Origin: Rhodopseudomonas faecalis
Lineage (GTDB): Bacteria; Pseudomonadota; Alphaproteobacteria; Rhizobiales; Xanthobacteraceae
Assembly (NCBI RefSeq): GCF_003217325.1
Contig: NZ_QJTI01000001.1
Coordinates: 282,454 to 346,453 of the forward strand
Direction of reading: 5' to 3'
DNA: 64,000 nucleotides
The notes under the pieces are model-generated. The model was given only the letters and a program-made list of their open reading frames with translations, was not told where the DNA came from and did no database searches. Positions 47,701-57,093 of the stretch are shown here, one piece after another. The first letter of the stretch is position 1. Each line of letters starts with the position of its first letter. The position numbers and the translations under genes are program-made.

Positions 47701-49998
47701 ACGCTGTCGCCGCCGGCCTTGGTGCGGCCTTCGAGCAGCCTGCGTTTGCCGGTGAAGCTCGGCGGGCTCAGCCCCGGCGAAGACGCCAAGGTGGTGGTCG
47801 CGGCGGTCGATGTCGGCATTCTCAATCTCACCAACTACAAGCCGCCGGCGCCCGATGAGTTCTATCTCGGCCAGCGCCGGCTGACCGCGGAGATCCGCGA
47901 TCTCTATGGTCAGTTGATCGACGGCATGCAGGGCACGCGCGGCCAGGTGCGCAGCGGCGGTGACAGCGCCGGTGCCGAGCTGCAGGGCAGCCCGCCGACG
48001 CAAAAGCCGCTGGCGCTCTATTCCGGCATCGTCACGGTCGGCGCCGATGGCACCGCGACCATCGACTTCGACATTCCCGAATTTGCCGGCACCGCGCGCG
48101 TGATGGCGGTGGCATGGACCGCGACCAAGATCGGCCGTGCCAACACCGATGTCACGGTGCGCGACCCGGTGGTGCTGACCACCACTCTGCCGCGCTTCCT
48201 GCTCAGTGGTGACAACGGCACGCTGACCTTTGAACTCGACAATGTCGAGGGCGTCGCCGGCGACTACACGCTCGACGTCAGTACTACCGGCCCGGTGAAG
48301 ATGGCCGGCCAGCCGGCGACCACGCTCAAACTGGCGGCCAAGCAGCGCGCTGTCACGACGCTCGCGCTCGCCGCCAGCGGCGCCGGGCAGGCGCAGGTCG
48401 ATGTCGCGATCAAGGGGCCAAATGGCCTTGCCTTGCAGCGCCACTACGCGCTCGACGTCAAGCCGGCCACGCAGATTCTGGCGCGGCGTTCGGTGCGCAC
48501 GCTCGCCAAGGGCGAGAGCCTGACGCTGGGCTCGGACGTGTTTGCCGACTTCGTGGCCGGCACCGGCGCGGTGTCGGTCTCGGTCGGCCTCTCGACCGCG
48601 CTCGATGCCGCCACCATCCTGAAAGCGCTCGATCGCTATCCGTTCGGCTGCTCCGAGCAGATTACTAGCCGGGCGCTGCCGCTGCTTTATGTCAACGACC
48701 TTGCGGCCGGTGCGCATCTCGCCATGGACAGCACCGTCGATCAGCGCATCAAGGATGCCATCGATCGGCTGCTGGCGCGTCAGGGCTCGAACGGCTCGTT
48801 CGGTCTGTGGTCGGCGGGCGGCGATGACGCCTGGCTTGATGCCTATGTCACCGACTTTTTGACCCGCGCCCGCGAAAAGGGTTTTGCGGTGCCGGACCCG
48901 CTGTTCAAAAGCGCGCTCGATCGCATCCGCAATGCCGTGGTCAACGCCGCCGAGCCTGAGAAGGATGGCGGCCGCGATCTCGCTTATGGGCTCTATGTGC
49001 TGGCGCGCAACGGCGCGGCGCCGATCGGTGATCTGCGCTACCTCGCCGACACCAAGCTGAACGCGATGGCAACGCCGATCGCGAAGGCGCAGCTCGCTGC
49101 CGCGCTGGCGCTGGTCGGCGACCGGGTGCGCGCCGAGCGGGTCTATGCCGCAGCGGCCGATAGTCTGGCGCCAAAGCCGACGCTCGAATACGGCCGCACC
49201 GATTACGGCTCGCAGCTCCGCGATGCCGCGGCGTTGGTGTCGCTGGCGGGCGAGGGCAATGCGCCGCGCGCCACGCTCACCCAGGCGGTGCAGCGCGTCG
49301 AGGCGGCGCGTGGTCTCACCCCTTACACCTCGACCCAGGAGAACGCCTGGCTGGTGCTGGCGGCGCGCGCGCTCGCCAATGAAACGCTGGCGCTCGATCT
49401 CAATGGCAGCCCGGTGAAGACCGCGCTGTATCGCAGCTACAAGGCCGCGGAGCTGGCCGGCCAGCCGCTCAAGATCACCAACACCGGCGATGCGCCGCTG
49501 CAGGCGGTGATCTCGATGTCGGGGGCCCCGATCACGCCGGAGCCTGCGGTCGCCAATGGCTTTAAGATCGAACGCGGTTACTACACGCTGGAAGGCAAAC
49601 CGGCCGATCCCAGCAAAGCCAAGCAGAACGACCGCTTTGCGGTGGTGCTGAAAGTCACCGAGGCCAAGCCGGAATACGGCCATATCCTGGTCGCCGACTA
49701 TCTGCCGGCCGGCTTTGAGATCGACAATCCGCATCTGGTGTCGTCGGGTGACACGGGCACGCTCGATTGGATCGAAGAGGGCGTCGAGCCAGTGCATAGC
49801 GAATTCCGCGACGACCGTTTTACGGCGTTCATCGATCGGGCCAGCAATGACAAGGCGGTGTTCACCGTCGCCTATGTGGTGCGCGCGGTGTCGCCCGGCA
49901 AATACGTGCTGCCGCAGGCTTATGTCGAGGACATGTACAACCCGTCGCGCTTCGGCCGCACCATCACCGGCGCCGTGGAGGTTCGTTCCGCCAAATGA
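44761..49998 (+). CDS. Bacterial alpha-2-macroglobulin (YfhM/MagD type)
   Basis: About 1,745 residues. A signal sequence (AVSVCTAFCLLCCSVLWFG) precedes a series of macroglobulin domains, the bait-like region, and the thioester domain with PFGCSEQITSRALPLLY, in which the CxEQ thioester motif (Cys1297) is intact. The protein is thought to trap foreign proteases in the periplasm. ATG 44761 has GGGGGAG upstream; the frame is open back to 44407, but that extension crosses the tRNA gene and is rejected. It overlaps pbpC by four bases, the usual pairing. Confidence 0.93.
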   Translation: MKIWVRAVSVCTAFCLLCCSVLWFGLVSAQAASKALTRDDLADAAIKLEAQIKADAAGTSKPAAALRADVDAAFKRNDQRTALQALGQIAALSPGDASNWLRMARTILLVKPANTSEQTVLLERASTVAYIAYQRAGNRGEEAEALALLGRAMAERKLWRPALDALRLSLDLRETADVRGQYERLRDEYGFRLLDYTVDSESATPRVCFQFSEDLAKRTDFAPFVAMAGTDKPALSSEDKQLCVEGLKHGERYNVSLRVGLPSAVKETLPKSAEFNVYVRDRKPLVRFTGRAYVLPRTGQRGIPLVSVNTTTVTVKVFRIGDRNLINTVVGSDFQRALSSYELSDLGGERGMKVWSGELDTASPLNADVTTAFPVDQVLGELQPGVYVMTAAPKGPGSGSDEDYASLATQWFIVSDLGLTAFSGHDGIHVFVNSLASTEPLGKAEVRLVARNNEILATRKTDDSGHALFESGLALGEGGLSPAMLTVATDKSDYAFLSLKSNAFDLSDRGVAGRAVPAGADAFVYAERGVYRSGETVYLTALLRDGQGNAITGAPLTLVVERPDGVEFRRAVLPDQGAGGRSLTLPLNSAVPTGTWRVRAFTDPKGSSVGETTFMVEDYVPDRIEFELSSKDKLIKPDAPAELKVEGRFLYGAPASGLQLEGDLLVAPASERPGYPGYQFGVADEETASNERTPIENLPEADAQGVATFPVSLPKPPSSSRSQEAQIFVRMSEAGGRAVERKLVLPVAPKSAMIGVKPLFADKNVAEGDNANFDVVFVAPDGGQLARSGLRYELLKIESRYQWYRQNSTWDYEPVKTTRRVADGDLAIAADKPTRLSFTPQPGRYRLDVKSTDADGPITQLQFDVGWYSDGSADTPDLLETSIDKPQYASGDTMVVTVNARSAGKLAVNVLGDRLLLTQSLDVKEGQNQVKLTVGKDWGSGAYLVATLRRPLDAAAQRMPGRAIGLKWFGIDKAARTLSVTLSPPALVRPSSSLRLPVKLGGLSPGEDAKVVVAAVDVGILNLTNYKPPAPDEFYLGQRRLTAEIRDLYGQLIDGMQGTRGQVRSGGDSAGAELQGSPPTQKPLALYSGIVTVGADGTATIDFDIPEFAGTARVMAVAWTATKIGRANTDVTVRDPVVLTTTLPRFLLSGDNGTLTFELDNVEGVAGDYTLDVSTTGPVKMAGQPATTLKLAAKQRAVTTLALAASGAGQAQVDVAIKGPNGLALQRHYALDVKPATQILARRSVRTLAKGESLTLGSDVFADFVAGTGAVSVSVGLSTALDAATILKALDRYPFGCSEQITSRALPLLYVNDLAAGAHLAMDSTVDQRIKDAIDRLLARQGSNGSFGLWSAGGDDAWLDAYVTDFLTRAREKGFAVPDPLFKSALDRIRNAVVNAAEPEKDGGRDLAYGLYVLARNGAAPIGDLRYLADTKLNAMATPIAKAQLAAALALVGDRVRAERVYAAAADSLAPKPTLEYGRTDYGSQLRDAAALVSLAGEGNAPRATLTQAVQRVEAARGLTPYTSTQENAWLVLAARALANETLALDLNGSPVKTALYRSYKAAELAGQPLKITNTGDAPLQAVISMSGAPITPEPAVANGFKIERGYYTLEGKPADPSKAKQNDRFAVVLKVTEAKPEYGHILVADYLPAGFEIDNPHLVSSGDTGTLDWIEEGVEPVHSEFRDDRFTAFIDRASNDKAVFTVAYVVRAVSPGKYVLPQAYVEDMYNPSRFGRTITGAVEVRSAK

Positions 49999-52094
49999 CC
50001 GCGCTGGCGACGGGCGAGCAAACGGCCACGCGGCCAGGACGTCGCGCCGTGCGCGTCGTTGTCGCCGGGGCGGTCGTGGCTTTGCTCGGCTTGGCGAGCT
50101 GGATCATCGCGCTCGGCCCGCTGCCGCTCGGTGATGCGCAGCAGGTCTCGACCTCGGTGGTCGATCGTCATGGCAAGCTGCTACGCGCCTATGCGATGGC
50201 GGATGGCCGCTGGCGCTTGCCGGTTGAGGCCGCGAGCGACGTCGATCCGCGCTATTTGCAAGTGCTGCTGGCCTATGAGGACAAGCGCTTCCATAGCCAT
50301 GTCGGCGTCGATCCGCTGGCGATCGGCCGCGCGGCGCTGCAGCTTGTCACCGACGGCCACATCGTCTCCGGCGGCTCGACCATCACCATGCAGCTGGCGC
50401 GGCTGCTGGAGCCGCGGCGCGAGCGCTCGCTGACCGCCAAGCTGCGGCAGATGGTGCGTGCGCTTGAACTGGAAATTCGGCTCAGCAAGCAGCAGATCCT
50501 CGACCTCTATCTGACGCTGGCGCCGTTCGGCGGCAATCTCGAAGGCATCCGCGCCGCCTCCTTGGCCTATTTCGGCAAGGAGCCGAAGCGGCTGACGTTG
50601 GCGGAAACAGCGCTGCTGGTGGCGCTGCCGCAATCGCCGGAACGCCGCCGGCTCGACCGTTATCCGGGTGAGGCGAGGGCGGCGCGCGACCGAGTGCTGC
50701 AACGGATGGTGCAGCAGGGCGCGCTCTCGGCCGATGATGCCGCGCAGGCCGAGGCCGCGCCGGTCGAGCGGCTGCGCAAGCCGATGCCGATGCTGGCGCC
50801 GCACGCCGCCGATCAGGCGATCGCGACGGTCAAGGATATGCCGCTGATCCGGCTGACCATCGATATCGGCTTGCAGCGCGCCTTGGAGGCGCTGGCGCGC
50901 GACCGCGCCGCCGCGCTCGGCAGCGATATTTCGGTGGCGATGCTCGCGGTCGATCACACCAGCGGCGAGGTGCTGGCCCATGTCGGCTCGCCTGGTTACT
51001 TCGACGAGCGCCGCGCCGGGCAGGTCGATATGACGCGCGCGGTGCGCTCGCCCGGCTCGACGCTCAAGCCTTTCATCTATGGGCTGGCGTTCGAGGACGG
51101 CTTTGTGCATCCGGAAAGCCTGATCGACGATCGGCCGATCCGTTTTGGCGTTTATGCGCCCGAAAACTTCGACATGACGTTCCAGGGCACGGTGCCGGTG
51201 CGCAAGGCGCTGCAGCTGTCCTTGAACGTGCCGGCGATCGCATTGCTCGACCGGGTCGGGCCAAGCCGGCTGGCGGCGCGGCTCAAGCAGGCCGGTGGGC
51301 CGCTGGTGTTGCCGAAGGAGGAGGCGCCGGGGCTCGCGATGGGGCTGGGCGGGGTCGGGGTGCGGCTGCATGATCTGGCGCAGCTCTATGCCGGCATTGC
51401 CCGGCTCGGCACGGTGACGCCGCTGCGCGAGCTGGCCGATCATGCCGCGCCGGCCGAGCCGCTGCGGCTGCTCGATCAGGTTGCCGCCTGGCAGGTCGGC
51501 CATGTGCTGCTCGGCACGCCGCCGCCCGACAATGCCGTTGCCAACCGGATCGCGTTCAAGACCGGCACCAGCTACGGCTATCGCGACGCCTGGTCGGTCG
51601 GTTTTGACGGCCGGCTGACGATCGGGGTCTGGGTCGGGCGGCCCGACGGCGCGCCGGTGCCCGGGCTGGTGGGCCGCACCGCCGCGGCGCCGATTCTGTT
51701 CGACGCCTTCGCCCGTACCGGCCGGCTGCCGGCGCCGCTGCCGAAGGCGCCGCGCGGCGCGCTTTTGGCCAGCAATGCCAAGCTGCCCTTGCCGCTGCGC
51801 CGGTTCCGGCCGGCCGGGGAATTGCTGCGCACCGGCGATGCCGCGGCGCTGCGCATTCAATTCCCGCTCAATGGCTCACGGATCGAGGCCGCCGGGAATG
51901 ACGGCGTGCCGTCGCTGCCGATCAAGGTGTCGGGCGGGGTCACCCCGATGACGGTTCTGGTCAATGGGGTGTCGGTCGGGGAGCTCGACAGCCGCCGTCA
52001 GCGGCTGCTCAATCAGCCGCAACCCGGCTTCGCCCGGCTCACGGTGCTGGATGCCATGGGCGCCGCGGACACAGTTGTTATCCGAATTCAATAG
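49995..52094 (+). CDS. pbpC: Penicillin-binding protein 1C
   Basis: 699 residues. A short cytoplasmic start and one membrane helix (VVVAGAVVALLGLASWIIAL) lead to a glycosyltransferase 51 domain (LAYEDKRFHSHVGVD with the catalytic Glu, GGSTITMQLARLL) and a transpeptidase domain with SPGSTLKP (SxxK), SLN and FKTGTSYGYRDAW (KTG). The C-terminal BiPBP_C domain ends at VVIRIQ. It is paired with the alpha-2-macroglobulin, which is thought to guard the wall when breached. Confidence 0.96.
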   Translation: MTALATGEQTATRPGRRAVRVVVAGAVVALLGLASWIIALGPLPLGDAQQVSTSVVDRHGKLLRAYAMADGRWRLPVEAASDVDPRYLQVLLAYEDKRFHSHVGVDPLAIGRAALQLVTDGHIVSGGSTITMQLARLLEPRRERSLTAKLRQMVRALELEIRLSKQQILDLYLTLAPFGGNLEGIRAASLAYFGKEPKRLTLAETALLVALPQSPERRRLDRYPGEARAARDRVLQRMVQQGALSADDAAQAEAAPVERLRKPMPMLAPHAADQAIATVKDMPLIRLTIDIGLQRALEALARDRAAALGSDISVAMLAVDHTSGEVLAHVGSPGYFDERRAGQVDMTRAVRSPGSTLKPFIYGLAFEDGFVHPESLIDDRPIRFGVYAPENFDMTFQGTVPVRKALQLSLNVPAIALLDRVGPSRLAARLKQAGGPLVLPKEEAPGLAMGLGGVGVRLHDLAQLYAGIARLGTVTPLRELADHAAPAEPLRLLDQVAAWQVGHVLLGTPPPDNAVANRIAFKTGTSYGYRDAWSVGFDGRLTIGVWVGRPDGAPVPGLVGRTAAAPILFDAFARTGRLPAPLPKAPRGALLASNAKLPLPLRRFRPAGELLRTGDAAALRIQFPLNGSRIEAAGNDGVPSLPIKVSGGVTPMTVLVNGVSVGELDSRRQRLLNQPQPGFARLTVLDAMGAADTVVIRIQ

Positions 52095-52144
52095 AGCCCC
52101 GGCAACTGGTTGTCCGGCTAGCGGTTTCAGCGTATGCGACACTC

Positions 52145-53884
52145 ATGATCGAGACTTACGCACAACCGCGATTTGCCGCGCCAAAAACGCCCAATAACCG
52201 GGTCAATCCCGGCCGGGGTTTGGCGAGCGTGATCGATTTTGTCACCGGCAGCCATGTCCGCGCGGTGGCCTTTCTCGCGCTGGTCGGCTTGTTGTTCATA
52301 CTGCCCGGCTTCTTTAACATCCCGCCGATCGACCGGGACGAGGCGCGGTTTGCCCAAGCCACCAAACAGATGGTGGAAACCGGCGATTTCGTCGACATCC
52401 GTTTCCAGAACGAGGTGCGCTACAAGAAGCCGGTCGGCATCTATTGGCTGCAGGCGGCTGTGGTCGAGACCGCTTCGACCTTGGGGCTGCCGCGCGCCGA
52501 GGTGCGGATCTGGCTGTATCGCGTGCCCTCGATGGCCGGCGCCATCGGCGCGGTGCTTTTGACCTATTGGACCGCGCTCGCGTTCGTATCGCGGCGAGGG
52601 GCCGTGTTGGCTGCGCTGATCATGTGCAGCTCGATCCTGCTTGGGGTCGAAGCACGGCTCGCCAAGACCGACGCGATGCTGCTGCTGACCGTGATCGCCA
52701 CCATGGGGGCGATGGCGCGCGCCTATCTGTCCTGGCAGCGCGATGAGGACACCCCGCCCTGGACCGTGCCCGCGGTGTTCTGGACCGCGATTGCCGGCGG
52801 CATCCTGCTGAAAGGGCCGCTGATCCTGCTGTTCGTGCTGCTGACGGCCGGCACGCTGGCGGTGCTCGACCGCTCGCTCGCCTGGCTGTGGCGGCTGCGG
52901 CCGCTGTTCGGGCTGCCATGGGTGCTGCTTTTGGTGCTGCCCTGGTTCATCGCGATCTTCCTGCGCGCCGGCGACACGTTCTTCTCCGACTCGGTCGGCG
53001 GCGACATGCTGAGCAAGATCGCCAGCGGCCAGGAATCCCATGGCGCGCCGCCCGGCCTGTATCTGGCGCTGTTCTGGGTGACCTTCTGGCCCGGCGCGCC
53101 GCTGGCGGCGATGGCGGCACCGGCGGTGTGGCGCTCGCGCCGCGAGCCCGGTGCGCAATATCTGCTGGCCTGGCTGCTGCCGGCCTGGATCGTGTTCGAG
53201 CTGGTGATCACCAAGCTGCCGCATTATGTGCTGCCGCTCTATCCGGCGATCGCGATCCTGACCGCTGGCGCGCTGGAGCGCCGGGTGCTGTCGCGGTCCT
53301 GGCTGACGCGCGGCGCGGCCTGGTGGTTCGCCATTCCGGCGATCGTGCTCACCGTTGCCGTGGTCGGCGCCATCTGGCTGACTAAACAGCCGGCGTTCCT
53401 GGCCTGGCCGTTCGTGGCGGTGTCGATGATCCTCGGGCTGCTGGCCTGGCGGCTCTATGAAGACGTGCGCGCCGAGCAGTCGCTGCTCAATGCGGTCGCG
53501 TCCGCGCTGTTTCTCAGCATTGCGGTGTACGGCATCGTGATCCCGTCGCTAAAACCGCTGTTCCCGAGCGTCGAGATCGCGCGCGCGCTGCGCAGCGTGG
53601 TGTGCGTCGGGCCGAAGGCTGCCGCCTCGGGCTATCAGGAACCGAGCCTCGTGTTCATGACCGGCACCCAGACGCTGCTGACCGACGGCTCCGGTGCCGC
53701 CGACTTCCTGCTGCAGGGCAGCTGCCGGTTCGCGCTGGTGGAATCGCGCACCGAACGCGCTTTCGCCGCCCGCGCAGACGCGATCGGGCTGCGCTACAAC
53801 GTCGCCACCCGAATCGAGGGCTACAACTTCTCGCAGGGCCGGGCGATCTCGGTCGCGGTGTTCCGTTCCGAAGGCACAGAATAG
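52145..53884 (+). CDS. ArnT-like membrane glycosyltransferase (PMT family)
   Basis: 579 residues with about a dozen membrane segments. PPIDRDEARFAQATKQMVETG is the catalytic Asp-containing first loop of GT-83/ArnT enzymes, and FQNEVRYKKPVGIYWLQAA follows. The family transfers a sugar from polyprenyl phosphate to lipid A or other periplasmic acceptors. The next genes supply a phosphatase and a polyprenyl-phosphate glycosyltransferase, so a lipid A role is inferred. It starts about 50 bases after pbpC. Confidence 0.88.
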   Translation: MIETYAQPRFAAPKTPNNRVNPGRGLASVIDFVTGSHVRAVAFLALVGLLFILPGFFNIPPIDRDEARFAQATKQMVETGDFVDIRFQNEVRYKKPVGIYWLQAAVVETASTLGLPRAEVRIWLYRVPSMAGAIGAVLLTYWTALAFVSRRGAVLAALIMCSSILLGVEARLAKTDAMLLLTVIATMGAMARAYLSWQRDEDTPPWTVPAVFWTAIAGGILLKGPLILLFVLLTAGTLAVLDRSLAWLWRLRPLFGLPWVLLLVLPWFIAIFLRAGDTFFSDSVGGDMLSKIASGQESHGAPPGLYLALFWVTFWPGAPLAAMAAPAVWRSRREPGAQYLLAWLLPAWIVFELVITKLPHYVLPLYPAIAILTAGALERRVLSRSWLTRGAAWWFAIPAIVLTVAVVGAIWLTKQPAFLAWPFVAVSMILGLLAWRLYEDVRAEQSLLNAVASALFLSIAVYGIVIPSLKPLFPSVEIARALRSVVCVGPKAAASGYQEPSLVFMTGTQTLLTDGSGAADFLLQGSCRFALVESRTERAFAARADAIGLRYNVATRIEGYNFSQGRAISVAVFRSEGTE

Positions 53885-53895
53885 AGGCGGCACAG

Positions 53896-54738
53896 ATGAC
53901 CCCCGGAGCGCGCGGCGGGCCGCCGTCTTATGTGACTGAGCTCGGCGCGATCGTTGCCGGGGCCTTGCGTCAACTGGTCCGGCAGCCGTCGCATTCGCGC
54001 CGTGCTGTCGCGGCGCGCTATTGGGCGCGGCGCATGCTGCTGCTCACCGCGCTGTTGGCGGTGGTGATCGCGGTGCTGATGGTGGCACTCGACGCCACCG
54101 AGATCGGCTGGATGCCCCCGCGCGGCACCGCGGCGCTGTGGCCGGTGCGGATCATCACCGATTTCGGCAAATCGGCCTATGTGCTGTGGACGTTGGCGCT
54201 ACTGCTGCTGGCGCTGGTGCTGATCGCAGCGAAGCTCGGCGCCTGGAGGCGCGTGGTGCTGCTGTCGCTGGCGACGCGCGTGCAGTTCCTGTTTCTGGCG
54301 GTGCTGGTGCCGGTGCTGATCGGCGACGTCCTGAAGGGCGTGATCGGCCGCGGCCGGCCGTTCGTCGGCGGCGAGGCCAACGCTTTCAATTTCTCGCACT
54401 TCGCCTGGAGCGAAGCCTATGCCAGCCTGCCGTCCGGCCACGCCACCACGGCGTTTGCGCTGGCCTTCGCGGTCTCGGCGCTGTGGCCGCGCACCATGGC
54501 ATGGATGTTCGGCTATGCGATTCTGATTGCGGTCAGCCGGCTGGTGCTGCTGGCCCATCATCCCAGCGACGTGGTGGCCGGCGCGCTGACCGGCATCATC
54601 GGCGCGATGGCGGTGCGCTACTGGTTCGCCGCGCGGCGGCTGGCGTTCACGATCCAGCCAGATGGCCGCATTGTGGCGCTGCCGGGGCCGTCGCTGGATC
54701 AGCTCAAAAAGGTTGCCCGCGGGGCTTTCCCCTCATAA
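53896..54738 (+). CDS. PAP2-family membrane phosphatase
   Basis: About 280 residues. All three PAP2 motifs are visible: KGVIGRGRP, SLPSGHATT and SRLVLLAHHPSDVVAG. Between them lie membrane helices (LLLTALLAVVIAVLMVALD and others). In this context it may remove a phosphate from lipid A (LpxE/LpxF-like) or from a polyprenyl carrier. ATG 53896 is 11 bases after the ArnT-like gene; the frame open upstream from 53602 is inside that gene. Confidence 0.9.
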   Translation: MTPGARGGPPSYVTELGAIVAGALRQLVRQPSHSRRAVAARYWARRMLLLTALLAVVIAVLMVALDATEIGWMPPRGTAALWPVRIITDFGKSAYVLWTLALLLLALVLIAAKLGAWRRVVLLSLATRVQFLFLAVLVPVLIGDVLKGVIGRGRPFVGGEANAFNFSHFAWSEAYASLPSGHATTAFALAFAVSALWPRTMAWMFGYAILIAVSRLVLLAHHPSDVVAGALTGIIGAMAVRYWFAARRLAFTIQPDGRIVALPGPSLDQLKKVARGAFPS

Positions 54739-54800
54739 AAGCGGGCCACCGCGACCCGCTGTCGCGTCATCCCGCGATACCGCGGGCCTCTGATCCAACC

Positions 54801-55562
54801 ATGAGCGAACCTGTGACCCATTCCGGCGCAACACCTGGCGTGTCGATCGTCGTTCCCGTCCGCAACGAGGCCGACAATGTCGAGCCCTTGATTGCCGAGA
54901 TCGCCGCTGCCCTCGACGGACGCTGGGCCTACGAGATCATTTATGTCGATGACGGTTCCAGCGATGCCACGCCGCAGCGGCTGGCGGCGCTGCGCGGCCG
55001 GCTGCCGCATTTGCGCCAGGTCCGCCACGAGCAGTCATGCGGGCAATCGGCGGCGGTGCGCAGCGGCGTCCGCCATGCGCGCGGCGCGATCGTCGCGACG
55101 CTCGACGGCGATGGCCAGAACAATCCGGCATTCCTGCCCGATCTGATCGCGGCGATCGAAAAGGGCGGCGCGCGCGTTGGTCTCGCGGCCGGGCAGCGCG
55201 TCGGCCGCAAGGATACGGGTTTTAAAAAGATTCAGTCGCGGATCGCCAATACCGTCCGCAATGGCATTTTGCGCGACGGCACCCGTGACAGCGGTTGCGG
55301 GCTGAAAGCGTTCCGCCGCGAGGTGTTTTTGGCGCTGCCGTATTTTGACGGGCTGCACCGCTTTCTGCCGGCGCTGGTGCGCCGCGAGGGTTTTGACATC
55401 GTCTATGTCGACGTCGCGGATCGGCCGCGGCTGTCCGGCGTGTCCAACTATGGTTTCTTTGACCGGCTGTGGATCGGCATCATGGATCTGGCCGGCGTGT
55501 GGTGGCTGATCAGGCGCAAGAAGGCCACCCCGGTGGTGAGTGAGGTAACGAGCCGTGACTGA
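54801..55562 (+). CDS. Polyprenyl-phosphate glycosyltransferase (GT2, ArnC/DPM1-like)
   Basis: 253 residues. VSIVVPVRNEADNVEPLI, IIYVDDGSSDATPQRL, ATLDGDGQNNPAF and DSGCGLKAFRRE are the family motifs. There are no long membrane spans at the end beyond a hydrophobic patch (WIGIMDLAGVWWLI). It makes the polyprenyl-phosphate sugar donor used by the ArnT-like protein. It overlaps the next gene by eight bases. Confidence 0.92.
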   Translation: MSEPVTHSGATPGVSIVVPVRNEADNVEPLIAEIAAALDGRWAYEIIYVDDGSSDATPQRLAALRGRLPHLRQVRHEQSCGQSAAVRSGVRHARGAIVATLDGDGQNNPAFLPDLIAAIEKGGARVGLAAGQRVGRKDTGFKKIQSRIANTVRNGILRDGTRDSGCGLKAFRREVFLALPYFDGLHRFLPALVRREGFDIVYVDVADRPRLSGVSNYGFFDRLWIGIMDLAGVWWLIRRKKATPVVSEVTSRD

Positions 55563-55878
55563 TCTGTTCAATCTGCTCGGCGCTTACTTGCACGACGTAT
55601 TCGTCATCAAGTTCGACGGCTGGGTGATCCTCGGCTTTGTCGCGCAGGCGATGTTCACGATGCGCTTCGTGGTGCAGTGGATCGCCTCGGAGCGCGCCCG
55701 CAAGAGCGTGATTCCGGTGGCGTTCTGGTTCTTCTCGATCGGGGGCGGCATTCTGCTGCTGATCTATGCGCTGTACCGGCGCGATCCGGTGTTCATCGCC
55801 GGTCAGGCGTTCGGCCTGATCGTGTATTTCCGGAACATGTATTTCATCATCTTGCACGGCCGGCAGACCGCGGCCTGA
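55555..55878 (+). CDS. LAB_N domain membrane protein (lipid A biosynthesis N-terminal domain)
   Basis: 107 residues with three membrane segments. FVAQAMFTMRFVVQWIASE and PVAFWFFSIGGGILLLIYAL are the conserved LAB_N sequences, and YFRNMYFII the end motif. It usually accompanies a DPM1-like transferase and is thought to help with sugar-lipid flipping or transfer. Its overlap with the preceding gene shows it belongs to the operon. Confidence 0.92.
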   Translation: MTDLFNLLGAYLHDVFVIKFDGWVILGFVAQAMFTMRFVVQWIASERARKSVIPVAFWFFSIGGGILLLIYALYRRDPVFIAGQAFGLIVYFRNMYFIILHGRQTAA

Positions 55879-55902
55879 TCGCCGCGGTCATCACGCACAG
55901 GC

Positions 55903-57093
55903 TCATTGCGCGGCGGCAAAGGCCGCAAAGCCGCGCTCAAGATCCGCTTTCAGATCCTCGGTGTTTTCCAGGCCGATATGCAGGCGCAGCGCCGGGCCGC
56001 CCGGATGCCACTTGGTCGCGGTGCGATAGCTCGCGCAGTCGAACGGGATGATCAGGCTTTCAAAGCCGCCCCAGGAATAGCCCATCCCGAACAGTTGCAG
56101 CGCGTTCAGCAGCGCATCGACCGCGCGCTGCGGTGCCGGCTGCAGCACGATGCTGAACAGACCACTGGCGCCGGTGAAATCGCGCTTCCAGATCGCGTGG
56201 CCGGGATCGGTTTCCAGCGCCGGATGCAACACGCGCTGTACCTCCGGCCGGGCGCCGAGCCAGCGCGCCATCTCCAGACCCGATTGCTGATGATGGGCGA
56301 GCCGCACCGCCAGCGTGCGCAGTCCGCGCAGCGCCAAAAAAGTATCGTCCGGGCCGACGCAGACGCCGAGCGCGCGCACCGCGTCATCAACCAGCGGCCA
56401 GGCTTTGCTGTTGGCGGCGATGGTGCCGAACATGATGTCGGAATGGCCGCCGATATATTTGGTGGCGGCCTGGATCGAAATATCGACGCCTTGCTCGAGC
56501 GAGCGATGATAAAGCGGCGTCGCCCAAGTGTTGTCATCGATCACCAGCGCGCCGCGCGCATGGGCGATCTCGGCAATCGCCGGGATGTCCGGCATTTCCA
56601 GTGATTGCGAGCCGGGCGCCTCGACGAACACCGCGCGGGTGTTGGGACGGAACAGCGCCTCGATGCCGGCGCCGATCAGCGGATCGAAATAGCTGGTCTC
56701 GATCCCGAAGCGTTGCAGCAGGCCGTCACAGAACAGCCGGGTCGGGCGATAGACATTGTCACAGACCAGCACATGATCGCCGGTCTTCAGCACCGCCAAA
56801 AGGCTGGTCGAGATCGCCGCGACGCCGGAGGGGGCAAGTGCCACCCCGGCACAGGCCGGGCCTTCGAGCGTTGCCAGCGCCTGCTGCAACGCTTTGGTGG
56901 TCGGGGTGCCGTGGCGGCCATAGGAGTACTCGCCGCGATGCGCGTGCAAATCCTCGGCGCTCGGATAGAGCACGGTCGAGCCACGCACCACTGGCGGGTT
57001 AACAAAACCTTTCTGTGCCGAAGTGTCGCGTCCGGAGGTGACCAGGCTGGTTTCCACGGTAACGGGGCTGCCGCTGGAATCTGATGAGGACAT
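55903..57093 (-). CDS. metC: Cystathionine beta-lyase
   Basis: 396 residues, a PLP enzyme of the Cys/Met metabolism family that cleaves cystathionine to homocysteine, pyruvate and ammonia. The PLP Lys is in ISIQAATKYIGGHSDIMFG, and YGRHGTPTTKALQQAL, APSGVAAISTSLLAVL and VFVEAPGSQSLEMPDI are typical. It is divergent from aapJ across 320 bases, the same layout as in Rhizobium. Confidence 0.94.
   Translation of the reverse strand: MSSSDSSGSPVTVETSLVTSGRDTSAQKGFVNPPVVRGSTVLYPSAEDLHAHRGEYSYGRHGTPTTKALQQALATLEGPACAGVALAPSGVAAISTSLLAVLKTGDHVLVCDNVYRPTRLFCDGLLQRFGIETSYFDPLIGAGIEALFRPNTRAVFVEAPGSQSLEMPDIPAIAEIAHARGALVIDDNTWATPLYHRSLEQGVDISIQAATKYIGGHSDIMFGTIAANSKAWPLVDDAVRALGVCVGPDDTFLALRGLRTLAVRLAHHQQSGLEMARWLGARPEVQRVLHPALETDPGHAIWKRDFTGASGLFSIVLQPAPQRAVDALLNALQLFGMGYSWGGFESLIIPFDCASYRTATKWHPGGPALRLHIGLENTEDLKADLERGFAAFAAAQ

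Noticed and set aside
46027-49797. Very long open frame antisense to the alpha-2-macroglobulin gene
   Set aside because: GC-rich codon bias leaves the antisense frame open; its His/Arg-rich composition is that of a shadow.
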